Positions 41,502 to 50,673 are shown, counted from the first letter of the stretch. The stretch: DNA of 64,000 nt from Novosphingobium sp. ST904 (GCF_001298105.1 NZ_LGJH01000138.1:1-64000); one strand, 5' to 3'. Translations and numbers: made by a program. The notes: a model not told the origin generated them from the sequence alone.

Positions 41502-41659
41502 CCAGCCCCGCACCCGGCTCCCCCTCGGACAAGCAGCTTGAAGAGAGCATCGCCAGCGTGCGCGATGCCCTGAAGAACCTGCGCTACGGCAATGTCTCGC
41601 TGACCATCCATGACGGCCGCGTCGTCCAGATCGACGTCACGGAGAAGAAGCGCTTCTAG
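41498..41659 (+). CDS. YezD-family (DUF2292) small protein
   Basis: 53 residues: a short variable head, then [20 protein letters not shown] and [18 protein letters not shown]. This matches the small YezD/DUF2292 family, frequently found with sulfur-assimilation genes. It overlaps the cysA stop by ATGA and is the last gene of the sulfate operon. Role unknown; the conserved [12 protein letters not shown] strand suggests a small protein- or ligand-binding fold. The stop forms a CTAG shared with the convergent MerC-like gene. Confidence 0.85.
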
Positions 41660-42093
41660 CGCGACGGGCCGGCTGACTCGCACTCGTTGCAAGGCAGCCG
41701 CTTCTGCCAGTTCCAGCCGTGGCCGAGCACCAGCATCGCGCTGCCGGCCACGGTCAGGCCCGTCTCGCCCAGCGGCAGGCCGGCGGGCCATACCGCAAGA
41801 ACGAGGCAGACGATGCCAGCCCCGCCGACAATGCCCGGCCCGATCGCGCCGTGCCGCCGATAGCCCATCAGGAACGCCGCCAGCGCCGCAGGTGCGACCA
41901 GGCCGAGCACGGCCACATGAAACGCCTCCGACTGGAAGAATGAGCCAAGCAGGCCGGGCAGGAGGAAGAGCAGCAGCGGCAGCGCAAGGCAGTGGACCAT
42001 GCAGAGCGCCGAGGCCGAGATCGCGGTGGATTCCACGAAATCGGCAAGCAGCCTCTGTCTCCGGACCTGCCGGACTCCACACTGCTCGCTCAT
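41656..42093 (-). CDS. MerC-domain membrane protein
   Basis: 145-residue inner-membrane protein with about four membrane segments: ASALCMVHCLALPLLLFLLPGLLG, FHVAVLGLVAPAALAAFLMGY, GIVGGAGIVCLVLAVWPAG and GLTVAGSAMLVLGHGWNW. The first carries Cys and His (CMVHC) like the metal-binding motif of MerC mercury transporters, and a further pair lies at LPCNECES near the end. In bacteria without mer operons these proteins are often found in zinc (Zur) regulons. A Zur-like box lies in the divergent region with the DUF1826 gene. The ATG at 42093 is preferred over the TTG at 42096. Confidence 0.8.
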   Translation of the reverse strand: MSEQCGVRQVRRQRLLADFVESTAISASALCMVHCLALPLLLFLLPGLLGSFFQSEAFHVAVLGLVAPAALAAFLMGYRRHGAIGPGIVGGAGIVCLVLAVWPAGLPLGETGLTVAGSAMLVLGHGWNWQKRLPCNECESAGPSR

Positions 42094-42117
42094 CAACCCG
42101 GCTCCTGCTCAATTAAG

Positions 42118-42138
42118 GTATGTTACAACATCACATTG
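42118..42138. promoter_or_regulatory. Zur-like box 1
   Basis: Contains ATGTTACAACATCACATT. It matches the box upstream of the His-rich TonB receptor (ATGTTATCACATCACATT) at 16 of 18 positions. It is placed between the divergent MerC-like (42093) and DUF1826 (42184) genes. The assignment to Zur rests on the resemblance to ATGTTAT-type Zur sites and on the genes controlled. Confidence 0.6.
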
Positions 42139-42183
42139 CTTGTGCTAGATGGGGCCTCCTTCGCGAATGAAAAGGCCTCTCCC

Positions 42184-42771
42184 GTGGAAAATGATCTCTG
42201 TCCTCCTGAAATCCGTCCGCACGAGGCACTCGCGCGGATAGCCCGGCCGGGTACCGACGTCGCGCTGTGGGAACGGCATCTCGATGCGGCGCTGGAACAG
42301 GAACTGGCAGCCCTGAAACTTGCCGAGCTTGACGACCTGACCTTCGAATGCACCATCCCCGATCTTGCCGCGGGCATTGCGCAGGCCCTGGATGACGCCG
42401 GCTATCCGCACTGTCCGGCGCTGCGCCGCGACATCGCCATGCTCGCACGCTGCCATGTCGAGGTACTGGCTGCGGAGCGGATCCGGTTGCGGCTGGAAGT
42501 GATCGAGACCGACGCCTGCCGGCGGTTCCACGCCGATTTCGTAACGGTCCGCACGATCACGACTTATCTCGGGCGCGGCACGCAGTGGACGCAGGCCCCC
42601 GGTTCGGACTGGCAGCCCGAGATGATCCGCGAACTATCGGCCGGGACGGTGGCAATGTTCAAAGGCCGTCTGCTTCAACCGGAACCATCCATCCTGCATC
42701 GCTCACCGCCCATCGCAGAATCGGGAGAATCCCGTCTGGTGCTGGTTATCGACTCGATGGAAGCGCGCTAG
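42184..42771 (+). CDS. DUF1826 family protein
   Basis: 195 residues from a GTG at 42184 with AAAAGG upstream. Family-like segments are LARIARPGTDVALWERHLDA, YPHCPALRRDIAMLARCHVEVLAAERIRLRLEVIETDACRRFHADFVTVRTITTYLGRGTQW and HRSPPIAESGESRLVLVIDS. The conserved His, Cys and Asp (RFHADF, HRSPP) suggest a metal-binding cupin-like site. DUF1826 genes are, as I recall, commonly found with zinc-responsive COG0523 proteins and DksA2. Function undefined. Confidence 0.8.
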   Translation: MENDLCPPEIRPHEALARIARPGTDVALWERHLDAALEQELAALKLAELDDLTFECTIPDLAAGIAQALDDAGYPHCPALRRDIAMLARCHVEVLAAERIRLRLEVIETDACRRFHADFVTVRTITTYLGRGTQWTQAPGSDWQPEMIRELSAGTVAMFKGRLLQPEPSILHRSPPIAESGESRLVLVIDSMEAR

Positions 42772-42881
42772 GCCGCCTTCACCGTCCGGTTCCCGCAGGC
42801 GCGACGAACGGTGTGTCCCGTGCGATCATCTCGCCGGGACGGGGCTACCTCGAAAGTTCTGAGACGATATAACGTCTCTCC

Positions 42882-43394
42882 ATGAAAATGGTTCCCGTGG
42901 TCGCCGCCGCCATCCTTTCCCTCGCTGCCCAGATGTTCGCCGCGCCGGCGTTCGCGCAGCATCTGCAATGCGTGCCCTATGCCCGCGCGCAGTCGGGGAT
43001 CGGCATTCACGGCAACGCGGCGACATGGTGGGGCCAGGCCGAAGGCACCTACAAGCGCGGTCATCTGCCCAAAGCGGGATCGGTCCTCGTCTTCAAGTCC
43101 ACCTCGGCGATGCCTTACGGCCATGTCGCGACGATCCGCGAAGTGGTGGATGCCCGCCACGTCATGCTCGACCACGCCAACTGGTCCGGCCCCGGCCTGA
43201 TCGAACGCAGCGCCCTTGCCGAAGACGTGTCCGAAGCGGGCGACTGGAGCAACGTGCGCGTCTGGTACGGGCCGAGCCATTCGCTGGGTTCGCGCGAAAA
43301 TCCGACTTACGGCTTCATCTACGGGTCCAGCGCGGCAGACGGCACCGAACTGGCCACCGCGAAGGATGACGACGCCCCCGGCAAGGCCGGCTGA
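42882..43394 (+). CDS. CHAP-domain exported protein
   Basis: 170 residues with a signal peptide (VVAAAILSLAAQMFAAPAFAQ). The mature protein is a CHAP (NlpC/P60-like) amidase domain: the catalytic Cys in LQCVPYARAQSGI, then WWGQAEGTYKRGHLPKAGSVLVFKST and the catalytic His in PYGHVATIREVVDARHVMLDHANW. Such proteins cut peptidoglycan peptides in the periplasm. It lies between two Zur-like sites but has no visible box directly at its start. Confidence 0.85.
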   Translation: MKMVPVVAAAILSLAAQMFAAPAFAQHLQCVPYARAQSGIGIHGNAATWWGQAEGTYKRGHLPKAGSVLVFKSTSAMPYGHVATIREVVDARHVMLDHANWSGPGLIERSALAEDVSEAGDWSNVRVWYGPSHSLGSRENPTYGFIYGSSAADGTELATAKDDDAPGKAG

Positions 43395-43417
43395 GCAGGC
43401 AGCGGATATTTCCCGAT

Positions 43418-43437
43418 TGTAACATATTGATAACAGG
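43418..43437. promoter_or_regulatory. Zur-like box 2 (inverted)
   Basis: TGTAACATATTGATAACAGG; on the other strand TGTTATCAATATGTTACA, similar to the box 20 bases further on. Weak by itself, supported by the pair. Confidence 0.4.
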
Positions 43438-43454
43438 ACAATCCCCCTGTTGAG

Positions 43455-43475
43455 TAATGTTATCACATCACATTA
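43455..43475. promoter_or_regulatory. Zur-like box 3
   Basis: TAATGTTATCACATCACATT plus A, with symmetric TAATGT/ACATTA ends. It lies 38 bases upstream of the His-rich TonB receptor and nearly matches the box at 42118. Confidence 0.65.
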
Positions 43476-43512
43476 GAGAAAGCCTCCTTTCCGATCCCAG
43501 GGGGTTGGTTCC

Positions 43513-45621
43513 TTGTCCGTCCGTATCCTGCACCGATCCGCCGTATCCCTCATCGCGCTGATCCCGGCCGCCGCTTTCGCCGAGGCTCCCGCGCCGGAAT
43601 CGCGCGAAATTCTCGTCACCTCCGCGCCGCTGGAAGAGACCGCGGACGAAACCGCCACGCCGGTCATCACGCTGGTCGGTGACGAACTCGCTCATCGCCG
43701 GCAGGGCACCCTGGGAGAGACCCTCGCCGGCCAGCCCGGCATCCATTTCGACAACTTCGGCGGCGGTGCCAGCCGGCCGGTGATCCGTGGCCAGACCTCG
43801 CCGCGCGTGCAGGTCCTGTCGGACAGCGCCAATGTGCAGGATGCCTCGGGCATTTCGGCCGACCATGCCATCACCGGCGAGCCGCTGCTGCTGCGCGGCA
43901 TCGAAGTCCTGCGCGGCCCGGCCGCCCTGCTTTACGGCGGCGGCGCGATCGGCGGCGCGGTGAACCTGCTCGACACCAAGATCCCCACCGCCATCCCGGC
44001 CAGCGGCATTTCCGGCGCGGGCGAGGCCCGGCTCGGCACCGGGGATGACGAGCGCTCGGTCGTGGGCGGCGTCACCGTGGGTTCGGGCACTCTGGCGCTG
44101 CGGCTTGAGGGCGCGCACCGCGAGGCGGACGACTACCGCGTGCCCGGCGCCTTCGGCGAGCGCCGCGTTGCCGGATCGTGGAACGAAAGCTCCACCTTCA
44201 CCGCCGGTGGATCGTGGGTCGGCCCGGACGGCTATCTCGGCGTCGCCTATACCCGCGTGACCGGGAAGTACGGGCTCCCCGGCCACAGCCACGAATACGA
44301 GGACTGCCACACGCACGGCGCCAGCCTTCACTGCGGGTCTCACGACGATCACGACGACCACGATCATGGCGAGGATAACCACGACCATGAGCACGAGGAG
44401 GAAAGCATCTTCGTGAAGATGCGCAGCGAGCGGTTCGACATTCGCGGCGAATATCGCGACCCCCTGCCCGGCTTCGAACGCGTCCGCTTCCGCATGGCGC
44501 ACACCAACTACCGCAATGACGAGATCGAGCACGACGAGATCGCCACCGCTTATCGCAACAAGGCCTTCGACGTTCGCTTCGAACTGACGCACAAGGCCGT
44601 GGCGGGCTTCCGCGGAGTCTTCGGCGTCCAGCACTCCGACAGCACTTTCAGCGGCATCCACGCCGTGGTCGAGGACGACGTGACCCGTTACACGCCGTTC
44701 GACATCAGCAATACCGCCCTGTTCCTGCACGAAAGCCGCGACTTCGGCCCGGTCCGCATCGAGGCCGCCGTGCGCCAGGAATGGCAGCGCATCCGCCCGC
44801 AAACCTCGCTGGCCGCGTTCATGCCCTCCAGCGCGCACGATCCCTTCTCGGTCTCGGCCTCGGCGCTGTGGAAGGTGGTGGATGGCTACTCGCTGGCGCT
44901 CTCGCTCGCCCGGTCGCAGCGCGCGCCCAACGTGCAGGAACTCTACGCCTTCGGCCCACACTTCGCCTCGAACACTTACGAGATCGGCATGGTGACGGGC
45001 CGTACCTTCAACGGCATGGCATCGACCGAAAACCGTCTGGAAACCGGCAAGTCGATCAACCTGACGTTCCGCAAGACCAGCGGCGCCACCACCTTCACAC
45101 TCGGGGCCTATCACCAGCGCGTGGACAACTACATCTATGGCCAGACGCTAGACCAGTACGAGGAGTTTCGCCTGATCCACTACGTGGCGGCGGATGCGAC
45201 CTTCACCGGCGTGGACGGCGAGTTGCGCCACCAGATCATGCCGGAACTGGGCGTCTCGCTCTTCGGCGATTACGTGCGCGCCAAGCTGAAGGACGATCTG
45301 GGGAACCTTCCCCGTATCCCGCCCGGCCGCCTCGGCACGCGCGTCGATGCGGCAACCGGCCCGTTCACGGCGGAGGCGGAATATTACCGCACCTTCAAGC
45401 AGGACCGCATCGCCGACTTCGAGACCGCGACACCGGGCTACGACATGCTCAACCTGACGCTGTCCTACAAGCTCGACCTCGGCACCGACCGCTGGGCCGA
45501 ACTCTTCGCGCGCGGCACCAACCTGACGAATTCGTTCGCGCTCAACCACGCCTCCTTCGTGAAGGACGCCTCGCCGCTGCGCGGGCGGAACTTCGTGTTC
45601 GGCGTGAGAACGGCCTTCTGA
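43513..45621 (+). CDS. TonB-dependent zinc/nickel receptor with His-rich loop (ZnuD-like)
   Basis: 702 residues from a TTG at 43513 with AGGGGG upstream. A signal peptide (SVRILHRSAVSLIALIPAAAFAEA) and TonB-box region (REILVTSAP) lead into the plug: RRQGTLGETLAGQPGIHFDNFGGGASRPVIRGQTSPRVQVLSDSANVQDASG and LRGIEVLRGPAALLYGGGAIGGAVNLLDTKIP. Residues about 258-298 form an extracellular loop with 12 His plus many Asp/Glu and two Cys, beginning HSHEYEDCHTHG and including HDDHDDHDHGEDNHDHEHE. This is the hallmark of ZnuD-type zinc receptors. The barrel ends RGRNFVFGVRTAF. Zur-like boxes upstream support zinc control. Confidence 0.9.
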   Translation: MSVRILHRSAVSLIALIPAAAFAEAPAPESREILVTSAPLEETADETATPVITLVGDELAHRRQGTLGETLAGQPGIHFDNFGGGASRPVIRGQTSPRVQVLSDSANVQDASGISADHAITGEPLLLRGIEVLRGPAALLYGGGAIGGAVNLLDTKIPTAIPASGISGAGEARLGTGDDERSVVGGVTVGSGTLALRLEGAHREADDYRVPGAFGERRVAGSWNESSTFTAGGSWVGPDGYLGVAYTRVTGKYGLPGHSHEYEDCHTHGASLHCGSHDDHDDHDHGEDNHDHEHEEESIFVKMRSERFDIRGEYRDPLPGFERVRFRMAHTNYRNDEIEHDEIATAYRNKAFDVRFELTHKAVAGFRGVFGVQHSDSTFSGIHAVVEDDVTRYTPFDISNTALFLHESRDFGPVRIEAAVRQEWQRIRPQTSLAAFMPSSAHDPFSVSASALWKVVDGYSLALSLARSQRAPNVQELYAFGPHFASNTYEIGMVTGRTFNGMASTENRLETGKSINLTFRKTSGATTFTLGAYHQRVDNYIYGQTLDQYEEFRLIHYVAADATFTGVDGELRHQIMPELGVSLFGDYVRAKLKDDLGNLPRIPPGRLGTRVDAATGPFTAEAEYYRTFKQDRIADFETATPGYDMLNLTLSYKLDLGTDRWAELFARGTNLTNSFALNHASFVKDASPLRGRNFVFGVRTAF

Positions 45622-46944
45622 TCAGTCGGCAGTATCGTCCTGAACGGTCCACTCGCGCAGGTCGGGTTCACTCCCGATCAGCGCGAGCCCGTGCGCGATC
45701 GAGGTGAGTTCCTCGCCGCTGTCGATGCGGCTTTCGCCGAAGCGGGCCTCGAACATGCGGCGCACCGCCGGGATCAGCGAGGAGCCGCCCGTCAGGAACA
45801 CGTGGTCGATCTGGTCGGCCGCCATGCCCGCCCGCTGGAGCGCAAGATCGACGGTCTCGGCGATGCGCTGGAGGTCTGGGGCGATCCACTCCTCGAACTC
45901 CGCACGGGTCACGTCGGCCTCGATCGAGAGTTCCGGGCTTTCGAAATGGAAGTGCGCGCGATCGTCGCCCGACAGGCTGCGCTTCAGCTTGCCCACCGCA
46001 TCGTAGAGCGGATAGCCCAGTTCGTTCTCCACCACCGCGATCATGCGCCCGATCGCCGCGCCATCGGTGGCGCTGCGCTTGAGCCGCGCCAGTTCCTCCA
46101 GCGTGCGCCGGTTGCGCATCAGCGCAAGGCGGGACCAGTCGCCGAAATCGACGAAGTGTCCGTCCGGGATCTGCAGCACCTTGTCGAACGAGCGATAGGT
46201 GCCGCCCTTGCCCAGCATCGGCAGCACGAGACGGTCCATGATGCGGTAGTCGAACCTGTCCCCGGCGATGCCGACACCCGCCGACCCGAGCGGCGTGCAG
46301 CGCTTGGCCGTTCCCGGCGCCTCCACCCGCACGATCGAGAAGTCGCTGGTGCCGCCGCCGAAGTCCGCCACCAGCAACGTGGCCGGATCGGACAGGCGCG
46401 AGGCAAAGCTGTAGGCCGCGCCCAGCGGTTCGTAGACATAGTGGATCTCGCTGCCGAGCATCGAGAACATCGCGTCATAGCGTGTCCGCGCCAGCGCCGC
46501 GTCGGGCCGCGCGCCGACATAGCGCACCGGTCGGCCGACGATGACCCGGCCGGGCAGGTTCCTTGCCGCCTCGCCGCCATGCGCGATGAGATGTTCCAGG
46601 AACACGCGGCCCAGTTCCTCGAAGCGCAGGCGCTTCTCGAACAGGTTGGCGCTGTCGAAGCCGGGATTGGCGGCAACCGACTTGAACGATTGCAGGAACC
46701 TGCTGCCTTGCGGAAAATCCAGGAATTCGGCGATGGCCCATGGCCCCGCCTCATGCGCCAGGCCGCCCCGCACATCGTCGTCCTGCCAGAAGCACAGCGC
46801 CGAGCGGAACACCGAGCCGGTGCCGTCGGGCGCGGCGAAATCGACCAGTCCGGCACCGCCTTCTCCATCGGAAAGGGCCATGACCGAATTGGTCGTGCCG
46901 AAGTCGATGCCGACAGTACGCGCGGCGGTCATGCCATCGGACAT
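45622..46944 (-). CDS. yegD: Hsp70-family chaperone, YegD-like
   Basis: 440-residue actin-like ATPase protein with the Hsp70 nucleotide-binding domain: phosphate 1 GIDFGTTNSVMAL, phosphate 2 LLVADFGGGTSDFSIVRVE, adenosine motif HVFLTGGSSLIPAVRRMF. It lacks the full substrate-binding domain of DnaK, as in YegD. Function of the family is poorly defined; assumed ATP-dependent folding help. Its stop is back to back with the TonB receptor stop. Confidence 0.87.
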   Translation of the reverse strand: MSDGMTAARTVGIDFGTTNSVMALSDGEGGAGLVDFAAPDGTGSVFRSALCFWQDDDVRGGLAHEAGPWAIAEFLDFPQGSRFLQSFKSVAANPGFDSANLFEKRLRFEELGRVFLEHLIAHGGEAARNLPGRVIVGRPVRYVGARPDAALARTRYDAMFSMLGSEIHYVYEPLGAAYSFASRLSDPATLLVADFGGGTSDFSIVRVEAPGTAKRCTPLGSAGVGIAGDRFDYRIMDRLVLPMLGKGGTYRSFDKVLQIPDGHFVDFGDWSRLALMRNRRTLEELARLKRSATDGAAIGRMIAVVENELGYPLYDAVGKLKRSLSGDDRAHFHFESPELSIEADVTRAEFEEWIAPDLQRIAETVDLALQRAGMAADQIDHVFLTGGSSLIPAVRRMFEARFGESRIDSGEELTSIAHGLALIGSEPDLREWTVQDDTAD

Positions 46945-47085
46945 GGTGCTGATTCCTTGATCGGGGGACGGCCGAGGCCTTTGGCAGGCAAGGCCGCTTC
47001 ACGCAACCTTGCTGTCCGGCCGCCTCCCCGATGGCGAAGCTGTTCGGTCAGCTCCGCCCGTCAGCTTGCGCGCGGGAGCGCGAAC

Positions 47086-47709
47086 TCAACTGGTCTTTTC
47101 GAAAGCGGCGGTGATGCGGACCTGCACGTCGTCGCTGACAGCGGGCACATACTTCGAGACGCCGAATTCCGAGCGCTTGAGCGTGCCGGTCGCGCTGAAG
47201 CCGATCGTGTAGGCCTTGTTCATCGGGTTCACGCCGGCGCCGCCGAACGTCGCGTCGAGGACCATGGGCTTCGTGACGCCATGCAGGGTGACAGTGCCGG
47301 AAATGCGCGCGGTGCGCGGGCCGGTCTGCTCGACCTTGCGGGACACGAACCGGATCGTTGGATACGTCGCCGCGTCGAACCAGTCGGCGCTGCGCAGTTC
47401 CTCGTCGAGCGTGTCATTGGTGGTCGCGATGCGGGCGACCGGCAGAGACACGTCGAGCGTGGTGGCCGCGAGCGCCTTGGGATCGAGCGAGAGCGAACCG
47501 GTGGCGCCGGGGATCGTGCCGAAGAAATCGTTGAAACCGAAGTGGTTCACCGCGAACTGGGCAAGGGTGTGATTGCTCTCGACCTTGTAGGTTCCGGCCT
47601 GGACGGCTTCGGGCGCAGCCGATGCCTGCGCCGTGACGAGAGAGGGCGCCACGGCGAGCGCGGGCGCGGCAGCGGCCAGCAGAAGGGCGGTGAACGAGAC
47701 GGTCTTCAT
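47086..47709 (-). CDS. YceI-family periplasmic protein
   Basis: 207 residues with a signal peptide (FTALLLAAAAPALAVA). The lipocalin-like YceI domain is clear: GTYKVESNHTLAQFAVNHFGFNDFFGTIPGATGSLSLDP, LRSADWFDAATYPTIRFVSRKVEQ, TGTLKRSEFGVSKYVPAVSDDVQVRI. The family binds long isoprenoid chains in the periplasm; the exact role here is unknown. Start at 47709 chosen by GGAG upstream and the signal peptide. It stands between the Hsp70 and TerC genes. Confidence 0.9.
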   Translation of the reverse strand: MKTVSFTALLLAAAAPALAVAPSLVTAQASAAPEAVQAGTYKVESNHTLAQFAVNHFGFNDFFGTIPGATGSLSLDPKALAATTLDVSLPVARIATTNDTLDEELRSADWFDAATYPTIRFVSRKVEQTGPRTARISGTVTLHGVTKPMVLDATFGGAGVNPMNKAYTIGFSATGTLKRSEFGVSKYVPAVSDDVQVRITAAFEKTS

Positions 47710-47886
47710 GGGAGCTCCAATGGATGGGCGCGGCGGGAATGGCCCCGGCCGATCTTGGCCGTGGCTATGCCGCCGCTCCCCCATCGGGATAATCCCTCGA
47801 TTTGGGTAATATCTTTCAACCCGGAGTTGAAAATGCCCCGGATCGAAGCGAAACGCCGGGCGCCGATGGCAGGCGCGCGTGCCGTG

Positions 47887-48534
47887 TCAGAACAGCACGA
47901 GCAGGCCGCGCGAGGGGTCTACGAGGCCCTCCCAGATCATCTTGCCCGCGACATAGAGGATCACGAGCAGGCCGACATAGGCGATCCAGCGATAGCGTTC
48001 GATCACGCGGGCCAGCAGGTTCGCGGCAAGGCCCATCAGGGCGACCGAGAGGATCAGGCCGATCGCCAGAATGCCGGGATGGTCGCGCGCGGCGCCGGCC
48101 ACGGCCAGCACGTTGTCGAGGCTCATGCTGATGTCGGCTACGGCCACCGCCCAGGCGGCGGCGGCAAAGCTGCGCGGCGCGGCCTTGGCGACGGGATCAT
48201 CCTCGCCGCCGACATCCTCGCGCAGTTCGCGCCACATCTTCCATGCCACCCACACCAGCAGCAACCCGCCCGCGAAGACGAGGCCGACAAGCTGCATGAG
48301 CTGCGTCACCACGAGCGCGAAGCCGATGCGCAGGACCAGCGCGGCCAGCACGCCGATCAGGATGACCTTGCGGCGCATCGCGGCGGGAAGTCCGGCCGCC
48401 AGTGCGCCGACGACGATCGCATTGTCTGCCGCCAGCATCACGTCGATCAGCACGACCTGCCCGAAGGCGGCGAGCGCGGCGGGCGAGCCGAGGTTGGAGA
48501 AATCGGCAACGATGTGCTGCCACAAGTCGGTCAT
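47887..48534 (-). CDS. TerC-family membrane protein (YjbE type)
   Basis: 215-residue inner-membrane protein with about seven segments. The two acidic TerC motifs are VVLIDVMLAADNAIVVGALA and AVADISMSLDNVLAVAGAARD; the C-terminus is YVAGKMIWEGLVDP. TerC proteins are linked to metal (often manganese) export. Last gene of a six-gene operon with citrate uptake genes, which makes metal-citrate handling plausible but unproven. Confidence 0.87.
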   Translation of the reverse strand: MTDLWQHIVADFSNLGSPAALAAFGQVVLIDVMLAADNAIVVGALAAGLPAAMRRKVILIGVLAALVLRIGFALVVTQLMQLVGLVFAGGLLLVWVAWKMWRELREDVGGEDDPVAKAAPRSFAAAAWAVAVADISMSLDNVLAVAGAARDHPGILAIGLILSVALMGLAANLLARVIERYRWIAYVGLLVILYVAGKMIWEGLVDPSRGLLVLF

Positions 48535-48540
48535 GTGGTG

Positions 48541-49631
48541 TTATCCCTGTTGGTCTTGGGTATTCCTCCAGGCGCCGCGCGCGGCGGCGAGGAGGAAGTC
48601 CGGATAGCTCCAGCCGCAAGCGGCGGCAGCCATTGTGGAGAGGCTGTCTTCGTCCTCGCGGCCGCCGGCCGGAGCCGGTAAGGTTGGGCTTGGCGTTGAC
48701 GTCGAAAAGGAAATAAGTGCCATCGCCGTCGGCGCGGCAGTCGATCCGCATGGTCGCGCGGATTTCGAGAAGCGCGGCGGCCTGTTCGCAGGCGGCGATA
48801 GCCGCGGCGATGGCAGGATCCGCGCATTCCCCCAGGGTCAACGCCGCACTGTTGCGGCTGACCGGAACATCGCCGTTATAGGGGGCGACATCGTCGAACT
48901 GGTCGAAGCGCCGCACCGGCGGCAGGGCGAAAGGCGCGGTCTCGCCCGGACGGCAGGCGGCAGGCATCACGGTGATGGTGATCTCCTGACCCGGCAGGAA
49001 CTGCTCCAGCATGATCGACGCGCCGAACCGGCGGCTTTGCGCCAGATCGCGGACCTGCGCGGCCAATTGCGCGCGGGTGCGGGCCACGCCCACGCCCTGG
49101 CTGCCGCGCCCCCGCAGAGGCTTCACCACGATCGGCACCCGGTCAGCGAAGGGAGCAAGCTGGGCGTCCAGATCGCCGTCGCCATCGATCAGCCACGAAC
49201 GGGCGACCGGCAGACCTGCCGCCAGCAGCCGCGCATTGGTGGCCGCCTTGTCGTCTATCGCCTGCATCGCCTTGGGATCGGGGCCGACGATCCAGGCCTT
49301 GCGGCTTGCATCCTCGACGGGATGTCCTGCGAAGACCACGGTATTGGCCCAGAGCAATGTCGCGCCCGCATCCAGAGCAGCGGCCGATGCCCGCCTCGGG
49401 TATCGGGCCAGACCCAATCTAAGACCCGCGCGGGATCGGGATCGGCCACCGGCATCGCCAGCGTGCAGCCGGCCGCCAGCAGGGCCACGCCGATATCCGC
49501 GCCGCTGTCGGAATAGCCGCCGGGCTTGGCCTCCTTGCGCGCGCCGCCGATCACCGGCGGTTCGAGCGCTGATAGAGGATGGCGATGGTCTGTTCGCCCG
49601 GTGTCTGTTCGCCAACGTCAGGCGCGGTCAT
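48541..49631 (-). CDS. ATP-grasp enzyme, D-Ala-D-Ala ligase-like (frameshifted three times)
   Basis: ATP-grasp protein of about 360 residues when joined. The start at 49631 overlaps the AbrB gene end by 14 bases. The first part reads MTAPDVGEQTPGEQTIAILYQRS; the frame changes near 49570 to PPVIGGARKEAKPGGYSDSGADIGVALLAAG, near 49390 to ALDAGATLLWANTVVFAGHPVEDASRK, and near 48665 to EDEDSLSTMAAAACGWSYPDFLLAA. Core ATP-grasp motifs are VPIVVKPLRGRGSQGVGVARTRAQL, MLEQFLPGQEITITVMP and FLFDVNAKPNLTG (metal ligands). Probably forms an amide or peptide bond with ATP; substrate unknown. Either many base errors or a real pseudogene. Confidence 0.7.
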
Positions 49632-50673
49632 TGGTGGCTCCCATGATGCGGAAGGACAGCGGCGCGCCGACAATGACCAGCACCACCCGCACAAGGTGGT
49701 GCACGATCACGAAGCCCGCCTCCAGCGAGAGGCTCAACGCGACCATGCTCATTTCCGCCACCCCGCCGGGCGAATAGGCCAGCGCGACAAGCGCCGGATT
49801 GAGCCCCGTAGCCCAGCCGATCGCAAAGGCCCAGACGAAGGTTATCACCAGCAGGATCGCCGTCGATCCCGCCGCCAGCAGCAGCGTCCGCGCGAGCGTT
49901 CGCAAGTCGAGCCCGACAAAGCGGCAGCCGATGGTGGCGCCAAGCCCCACCTGGGCGGCGGCGATGGCCCATGCCGGAATATGGAAATCGGAAAGGCCGG
50001 TCAGGTGAACCAGCGCGCTGACGAACAGCGGCCCCATCAGGTGCCACGCGGGCAGGCGCAAGGCGCGGCCGATCACGCTGCCGGCGATCACGCAGCCGAG
50101 CCCCCAGAGCAGCAGCGGCCAGCCGGTCGCCTCGGTAACCAGCGGCGCGGCAAGCGGCGGGGCGTGGACGTCCGCCTCGAACGCACGGATCAGGAAAGGC
50201 AGGATGAACACGACGAGGAAGATGCGCGCGCCGTGGATCAGGCCGATCATCCGCTCGTCCGCGCCGCGCTCGGAGCCCATCAGCACCATTTCGGCAATGC
50301 CGCCGGGCATTCCGGCGAAGTAGGCGGTCGGCGGGTCGAAGCGGGCGACACGGCGAAAGTAGATCACGCAGAGAAACGCCGCGCTGGCAAGGAACAGCGG
50401 CAGCAGCGCGATGGGCACGATCCATTCGGACGCCTGTTTCATGAGGCCGGGATGGAAGGCGCTGCCGAGCACGACGCCGATCACCGCCGACATCGGGCGG
50501 CGGGTGGCGGAGGAGGCGGCGATGGGCAGACCGGCGATGCTCCCCGCCGCGCAGGCGGTCATCGCGCCCAGCACCCAGGGCAGCGGCGCGCCGATCGACC
50601 AGAACACAGCGCCCCCCGCCGCGCCAAGGGCAAGCGCGGCAAGGAAGCGCAGGATCATCGCTGCCTTCGTCAT
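49618..50673 (-). CDS. AbrB-type membrane protein (PF05145)
   Basis: 351-residue inner-membrane protein with about ten segments and the internal duplication of the AbrB family: PLPWVLGAMTACAAGSIAG...ATRRPMSAVIGVVLGSAFHPG in the first half, RLPAWHLMGPLFVSALVHLTG...AAAQVGLGATIGCRF in the second, with AYFAGMPGGIAEMVLMG and ALAYSPGGVAEMSMVALSL repeated. Often annotated as putative ammonia monooxygenase or 'AbrB regulator', but it is more likely a transporter. It sits in the citrate operon, so a related organic acid is possible. Confidence 0.85.
   Translation of the reverse strand: MTKAAMILRFLAALALGAAGGAVFWSIGAPLPWVLGAMTACAAGSIAGLPIAASSATRRPMSAVIGVVLGSAFHPGLMKQASEWIVPIALLPLFLASAAFLCVIYFRRVARFDPPTAYFAGMPGGIAEMVLMGSERGADERMIGLIHGARIFLVVFILPFLIRAFEADVHAPPLAAPLVTEATGWPLLLWGLGCVIAGSVIGRALRLPAWHLMGPLFVSALVHLTGLSDFHIPAWAIAAAQVGLGATIGCRFVGLDLRTLARTLLLAAGSTAILLVITFVWAFAIGWATGLNPALVALAYSPGGVAEMSMVALSLSLEAGFVIVHHLVRVVLVIVGAPLSFRIMGATNDRA

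Noticed and set aside
44284-44406. Short-repeat DNA tract or microsatellite
   Set aside because: The repetitive GAC/CAC pattern only reflects the His/Asp-rich loop of the receptor and is in frame.
45691-48681. Long plus-strand open frame antisense to the Hsp70, YceI and TerC genes
   Set aside because: Low-complexity Arg/Ala/Gly/His product with no domain; the opposite strand encodes clear families.
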